A DNA stretch of 64,000 nt from contig BPHQ01000001.1 in NCBI GenBank assembly GCA_026003615.1, positions 868,001-932,000 on the forward strand, given 5' to 3'. The notes below the pieces were generated by a model, which worked only from the letters and a program-made list of their open reading frames with translations, had not been told where the DNA came from and made no database searches. The position numbers and the translations under genes were made by a program. Of the stretch, positions 60,745 to 64,000 are shown one piece after another (within the stretch, counting starts at the first letter, position 1; each line of letters starts with the position of its first letter). Origin of the DNA: Bellilinea sp. Its GTDB lineage: Bacteria; Chloroflexota; Anaerolineae; Anaerolineales; Anaerolineaceae.

Positions 60745-62623
60745 GTTGTCTTGTGTCGGTTTTTACACCCGGATCATGTGTTGATAGAAATTGAAATTCA
60801 TGGAGCTGAAATCCTCGATAAGCAGCAAGTTGATATAAATCGGTTTGAGGTTCTTTTAACCATATACTGGCCGCATCTACTTTTTGATGTTCGATGACAA
60901 CTTCCAAAAGTACGCTCAAACGTTCTCCCAGATCTCTGCCAAGTGTGATGGTTAAGTCAATTTTTCGCAAGGCAGAAAGGTAATCCACGGTTTGCTGTGT
61001 TTTCTCCTGGAGAATCATTCTTTGAAGAGCATTGCTAATCAATTCACTCATCGAAGTAATGATGAGTTTGTCGTTGTCGGTAAAGGGTTTATCGCGACCT
61101 AATAAAAATGCCCCGATGGTATCTTCACCGGAGATAAGCGGCACAACAGCTACGTAGGGGTGGTAAAAGTGTTGATACTCACGAATATAATAGGGGGATT
61201 CGGCTACATTGTTTTGAAAGAGGGGGGTTTTATTGCGCAAGGCGTAACCGGTTATGCCTTGATCCTTTGTGAATTCAGCGCCAATCCAGTCTCTTGCTTT
61301 GCCAATCCCGAATACAATCCGAAAATTGAAGTCGTTTTCTGCTGATTTCAATGCAATAGCCGCTGTATCTATATCGAGAATCGAGGAAACGGTGAAAATG
61401 ATGGTTTGCACCATTTCTTCTGTAGTGTAGGCTTGCCGTATTTTTTCTGAAAGGTGTAATAATGCCGATTGGTAGCGTTCGTTCTTTTTTTGAAGGGTGA
61501 TGTCTTCAAATAGCGTTGCAAACTGGCCGCGGGTAGGCGAAAACGCAAAAACCCGATAATACCGATCCAGTTCTCTGGAGTAATTTTCAATAAGAATGGG
61601 ATCACCACTGGAGGCTACTTTTCCATAAGTTTCTATCCAGTACGGTTCGGTGTTTGGTAAAACTTCCAGCACTGTTTTCCCAATGAGGGTGTCAGCCGAA
61701 AGTCCAGTCAATTTCTCAAAGGCGGGATTTATGGCAAGAAAGCGGTAATCTACCGGCTGATGGTTTTCATCATAAATCATTTCATGAAGTGCAAAACCAT
61801 TCAACATGGTTTCAAACAATTGACGGTAGCGTTGTTCACTTAATTCTAAAGATTTCTTAAAATGTTCGACTTCGGTGATGTCTCGCCATTTCACTACTAA
61901 AGCCAGATCACCCGCATAAGGAATTGCCGTACAGGTTACTTCAGCGAGGAATACGCTGTTATCCAATCGCCTGTGAAGCCACTCGAATTGAGTGAAACCG
62001 CTTTTCAACGTTTCATCAATGTATTTTTTTGATTTCTCAATAGAAGTACTGCCATCTGGTTGAATCTCAGGAGAAAGATCTGCTGGTGATTTACCGATTA
62101 TATCCTTTCGCTCTGCGCGGAAGTTGTCCAGCGCTGCCTGATTACAATCAATGAAAATTTGATTATGAAGCAGAAGGCTGGGTTCAGCGGACTTATGGAA
62201 AAGGGAATTAAATTTTTCCTCGCTTCTGAGTAGATCAAGTTCGCGCTGCCTGCGTTCCTTTGCCATGGTCAAAGTGGCGGTGAGGGAATGCTTACCAAGA
62301 GGCAAAAGGATAAATCCATCAATCAGTTTGCCAAACTTGGCAATGGATTGGGAATCAACCTGATCCGGATCAAAGATTGTTACGAGCAGGGCTTGAAGGT
62401 TTTTTCTTAATGACGCAAGTACTTCGAGTAACTGCGAGGAAGGAGCAAGGTTTGTGAACAGAAAAATGAGAATTTCTTGATCGGTTTGGCAACCATGTTG
62501 CAATAATTTATCAACAGTGTCGCAAATATGAAAATCATCCCAACCCAAACCGCGAAGTAAGTTAATCAATTTCTGGTTGAGGGAGTATTCTTTGGATGCA
62601 ATAACGACCTTTGAAGGGAACAT
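60677..62623 (-). CDS. Receiver-like/PAS/PAS/GAF/GAF protein, N-terminal part before the frameshift
   Basis: About 620 of these residues belong to one sensory protein. An N-terminal receiver-like segment (residues about 1-125, starting MFPSKVVIASKEYSLNQKLI) lacks a clear phospho-acceptor. It is followed by two PAS domains (FNSLFHKSAEPSLLLHNQIF, then RYRQLFETMLNGFALHEMIY), a GAF domain (about 380-540) and the first half of a second (LLEVVIEHQKVDAASIWLKE). ATG 62623 fits the domain start; an ATG eleven codons earlier is also in frame. No membrane segment is seen. After about position 60764 the frame runs out of match. Confidence 0.75.
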   Translation of the reverse strand: MFPSKVVIASKEYSLNQKLINLLRGLGWDDFHICDTVDKLLQHGCQTDQEILIFLFTNLAPSSQLLEVLASLRKNLQALLVTIFDPDQVDSQSIAKFGKLIDGFILLPLGKHSLTATLTMAKERRQRELDLLRSEEKFNSLFHKSAEPSLLLHNQIFIDCNQAALDNFRAERKDIIGKSPADLSPEIQPDGSTSIEKSKKYIDETLKSGFTQFEWLHRRLDNSVFLAEVTCTAIPYAGDLALVVKWRDITEVEHFKKSLELSEQRYRQLFETMLNGFALHEMIYDENHQPVDYRFLAINPAFEKLTGLSADTLIGKTVLEVLPNTEPYWIETYGKVASSGDPILIENYSRELDRYYRVFAFSPTRGQFATLFEDITLQKKNERYQSALLHLSEKIRQAYTTEEMVQTIIFTVSSILDIDTAAIALKSAENDFNFRIVFGIGKARDWIGAEFTKDQGITGYALRNKTPLFQNNVAESPYYIREYQHFYHPYVAVVPLISGEDTIGAFLLGRDKPFTDNDKLIITSMSELISNALQRMILQEKTQQTVDYLSALRKIDLTITLGRDLGERLSVLLEVVIEHQKVDAASIWLKEPQTDLYQLAAYRGFQLHEFQFLSTHDPGVKTDTRQLVHLKRNTKTCSFGRIWTTNSK

Positions 62624-62706
62624 AAGAGAAGTATAATGTTTATATATTATACACACCCACTTTAAGATAATAATGCAAATCGAATGATGGTATCGTGAAT
62701 TTTATG

Positions 62707-62735
62707 TAAAAAATCCCGCAACAGCGGGATTTTTT
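62707..62735. terminator. Bidirectional intrinsic terminator
   Basis: ATCCCGC (62713-62719) pairs perfectly with GCGGGAT (62724-62730) around AACA, flanked by A-runs and T-runs. It ends the minus-strand octopine-dehydrogenase gene just upstream and would also stop plus-strand transcription. Confidence 0.88.
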
Positions 62736-62748
62736 AATTTCATTACCA

Positions 62749-63873
62749 TTAACCGTTAAAGCTTTCAATATCTTTCCATCCTGTGGTAACGTAGGTTGTC
62801 AACTCACTGACGCTTAAATCTTTGATTCCCAGTTTTTCCAGAGTTCTACCGCGCCGCCAGTAATCCGTTCGATGGATAATGCAGGCCAGACGAATCACGC
62901 TGTTTATACCATTTACCGAAACCCCGTATCTTTCTCCAAGTGATGCAATCGGGACAAGGCTCATGGGAACATCCTCAAAAATATAGCGGTGATTGAGTGT
63001 AGCCGGAGCCTTGATTCCATAATAACCGGTTTGGTTGTGAATTCGTTCATGCAGGGTTTCGCCGGTGACATTGTATGCCAATTCCAACCATTCTAACGCT
63101 GTGCGGGCGCGGATACCCAAAGCAGAAGCAACTGTGACTCTTTCGCGATCTAAGATTTCCAAAACGCGTGCAACAGAGGGGGTAACTCCATCGATGTAAA
63201 ATTGGAAATCGCCATGGGTGGCTTCGATCCACCCGGCATTGAGAATCGTCAAAGCGGGATGAAAAATAGCTCCCATGTTATTCAGCCCAGTGTGGAGGAC
63301 GTTTATCCCATCAATGTATTGTGGAAATGCAACACGGATTTGTTCTAACACGAGTGGAGTCTTGACGGCAGGTAGTGCAGCGAGCGGGACTGCTTCTTTA
63401 ATACGAAATATGCGTGCCTGGGCAGGACCATCAGCACGGCTGGCATAAATAAAAGTTTCTGCCTCGGCGACATTCACCTCGACATTACATCCACTTCTGC
63501 GAAGGATGACATCAAATTCAATTGCGCCGAGTGTCCTACCCGGATGGAGGATGATTGTTTGCCCTTCTTTCAGGTGACAGGCCATTTTTTGGGCAATTTC
63601 TGCGTGGGCAGAAGATGGTAAAACGACCATGATGACCTGGGCATCTTTGATAGCCGTGGCAATGTCATCGGTTACAGTCCGAATCTTGCCAAATCCTCGC
63701 GGTCCTCCTTCGTAGCTTTCCAGGTCAATCCCCCCTCGTTTGGCAATAATTTCGACATGGGTGTAGGTGCGGTTGTAAAGAGAAACATCAAAACCCATCA
63801 ACGCTAAATGAGCTGCCATCGCTTTACCACCGTTACCTGCACCTATTACAGCAAATCGTGTAATTTCAGTCAT
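62749..63873 (-). CDS. NAD(P)-dependent opine/octopine dehydrogenase family protein
   Basis: A 374-residue two-domain dehydrogenase. RFAVIGAGNGGKAMAAHLAL gives the N-terminal Rossmann motif, and IIMVVLPSSAHAEIAQ-type and ILHPGRTLGAIEF segments follow. The C-terminal domain has NNMGAIFHPALTILNAGWIE, close to the catalytic His region of octopine dehydrogenases, and LNHRYIFEDVPMSLVP. Opine dehydrogenases reduce the imine of an amino acid and a keto acid. GGGAGGG precedes the ATG. It overlaps the preceding gene by eight bases and ends before the terminator at 62707. Confidence 0.82.
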   Translation of the reverse strand: MTEITRFAVIGAGNGGKAMAAHLALMGFDVSLYNRTYTHVEIIAKRGGIDLESYEGGPRGFGKIRTVTDDIATAIKDAQVIMVVLPSSAHAEIAQKMACHLKEGQTIILHPGRTLGAIEFDVILRRSGCNVEVNVAEAETFIYASRADGPAQARIFRIKEAVPLAALPAVKTPLVLEQIRVAFPQYIDGINVLHTGLNNMGAIFHPALTILNAGWIEATHGDFQFYIDGVTPSVARVLEILDRERVTVASALGIRARTALEWLELAYNVTGETLHERIHNQTGYYGIKAPATLNHRYIFEDVPMSLVPIASLGERYGVSVNGINSVIRLACIIHRTDYWRRGRTLEKLGIKDLSVSELTTYVTTGWKDIESFNG

Positions 63874-64000
63874 TGATTATCCCTCCCGGTTTTAAGAATT
63901 TTGTCAATCTCTGAGATTCAGAAATGAAATTACCATTTTCATCAACCGCCTGACATGCTCCACCAATGATTCGCGTGCGAATCATTCCTTTGCCAAAGCG
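63866..64000 (-). CDS. Unidentified protein, C-terminal fragment
   Basis: The last 44 residues of a gene that runs off the right edge, ending at a TGA (63866-63868) inside the start of the octopine-dehydrogenase gene (an eight-base overlap). The tail reads GMIRTRIIGGACQAVDENGN, then a basic helix and the end FLKPGGIIND. I cannot assign a family from this piece. Its overlap with the dehydrogenase gene means that both are translated from one mRNA and may act in one pathway. Confidence 0.6.
   Translation of the reverse strand, partial: RFGKGMIRTRIIGGACQAVDENGNFISESQRLTKFLKPGGIIND

Overview
The window looks like a piece of a chromosome from an anaerobic or facultative member of the Chloroflexota, most likely Anaerolineae. 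The reasons are a complete set of coenzyme F420 biosynthesis genes, a nusB/Asp23 neighbourhood, a secreted beta-helix/DUF11 protein ending in IYLPLVKK (a type of ending I associate with Chloroflexota secreted proteins), and many GAF/PAS/HD-GYP proteins. This placement is inference; no rRNA, tRNA or other marker is present. No phage, insertion sequence, CRISPR array or origin was seen.

Region 1 (about 205-17514) is one long plus-strand operon of fourteen closely spaced genes. It has a good sigma70-like promoter (270-297), a leader that can fold into a three-way junction (about 305-400) and an intrinsic terminator (478-503) just before the first start codon, which is the layout of a riboswitch or attenuator. 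The operon starts with an SsnA-like aminohydrolase. It continues with an F420 block: NADPH:F420 reductase, CofE, CofD, CofC and a luciferase-like F420-dependent oxidoreductase. Two complete molybdenum hydroxylases follow, whose FAD, 2Fe-2S and Mo domains are split and fused in opposite ways, together with an XdhC chaperone and a small membrane protein. The end carries YqeB, a YqeC-MocA fusion and a second MocA. SsnA, XdhD-like, YqeB, YqeC and MocA are the known signature of selenium-dependent molybdenum hydroxylases. The insertion of F420 synthesis and use into that operon is the most striking feature of the window.

Region 2 (17520-35106) is mostly housekeeping and small operons: an S41 protease, a class IV aminotransferase, an MrfA/MrfB-like (YprA/YprB) DNA-repair pair in which MrfA carries an inserted HNH motif and MrfB is frameshifted, an MFS carrier, a prepilin peptidase, PEP carboxykinase, a large carbohydrate-related lipoprotein, NusB, Asp23, an esterase, a LarA-like protein, a glyoxalase-fold protein and a ferritin-like/VIT1 fusion.

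Region 3 (35224-50940) is signalling and envelope: a 1144-residue Cache-HAMP-PAS-PAS-GAF-GAF-HD-GYP protein, an MscS channel, an amine oxidase, SlyD, a TPR-GGDEF protein, a copper chaperone divergent from a DeoR/NosL-like fusion regulator, a Crp-type regulator with a DUF1858 protein, and a very long secreted beta-helix protein that is frameshifted near its N-terminus.

Region 4 (50959-55146) is an agmatine deiminase pathway operon (Lrp-type regulator, putrescine carbamoyltransferase, permease, agmatine deiminase) that looks richer in GC than most of the window. Region 5 (55285-64000) holds a heterodimeric ABC exporter, a DoxX-like protein, a degenerate PCu(A)C lipoprotein, a second GAF/HD-GYP protein that is frameshifted, and an octopine-dehydrogenase-family enzyme. 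Three genes are each broken by a one-base shift that can be placed at a short homopolymer run, so sequence error should be considered before calling them pseudogenes.
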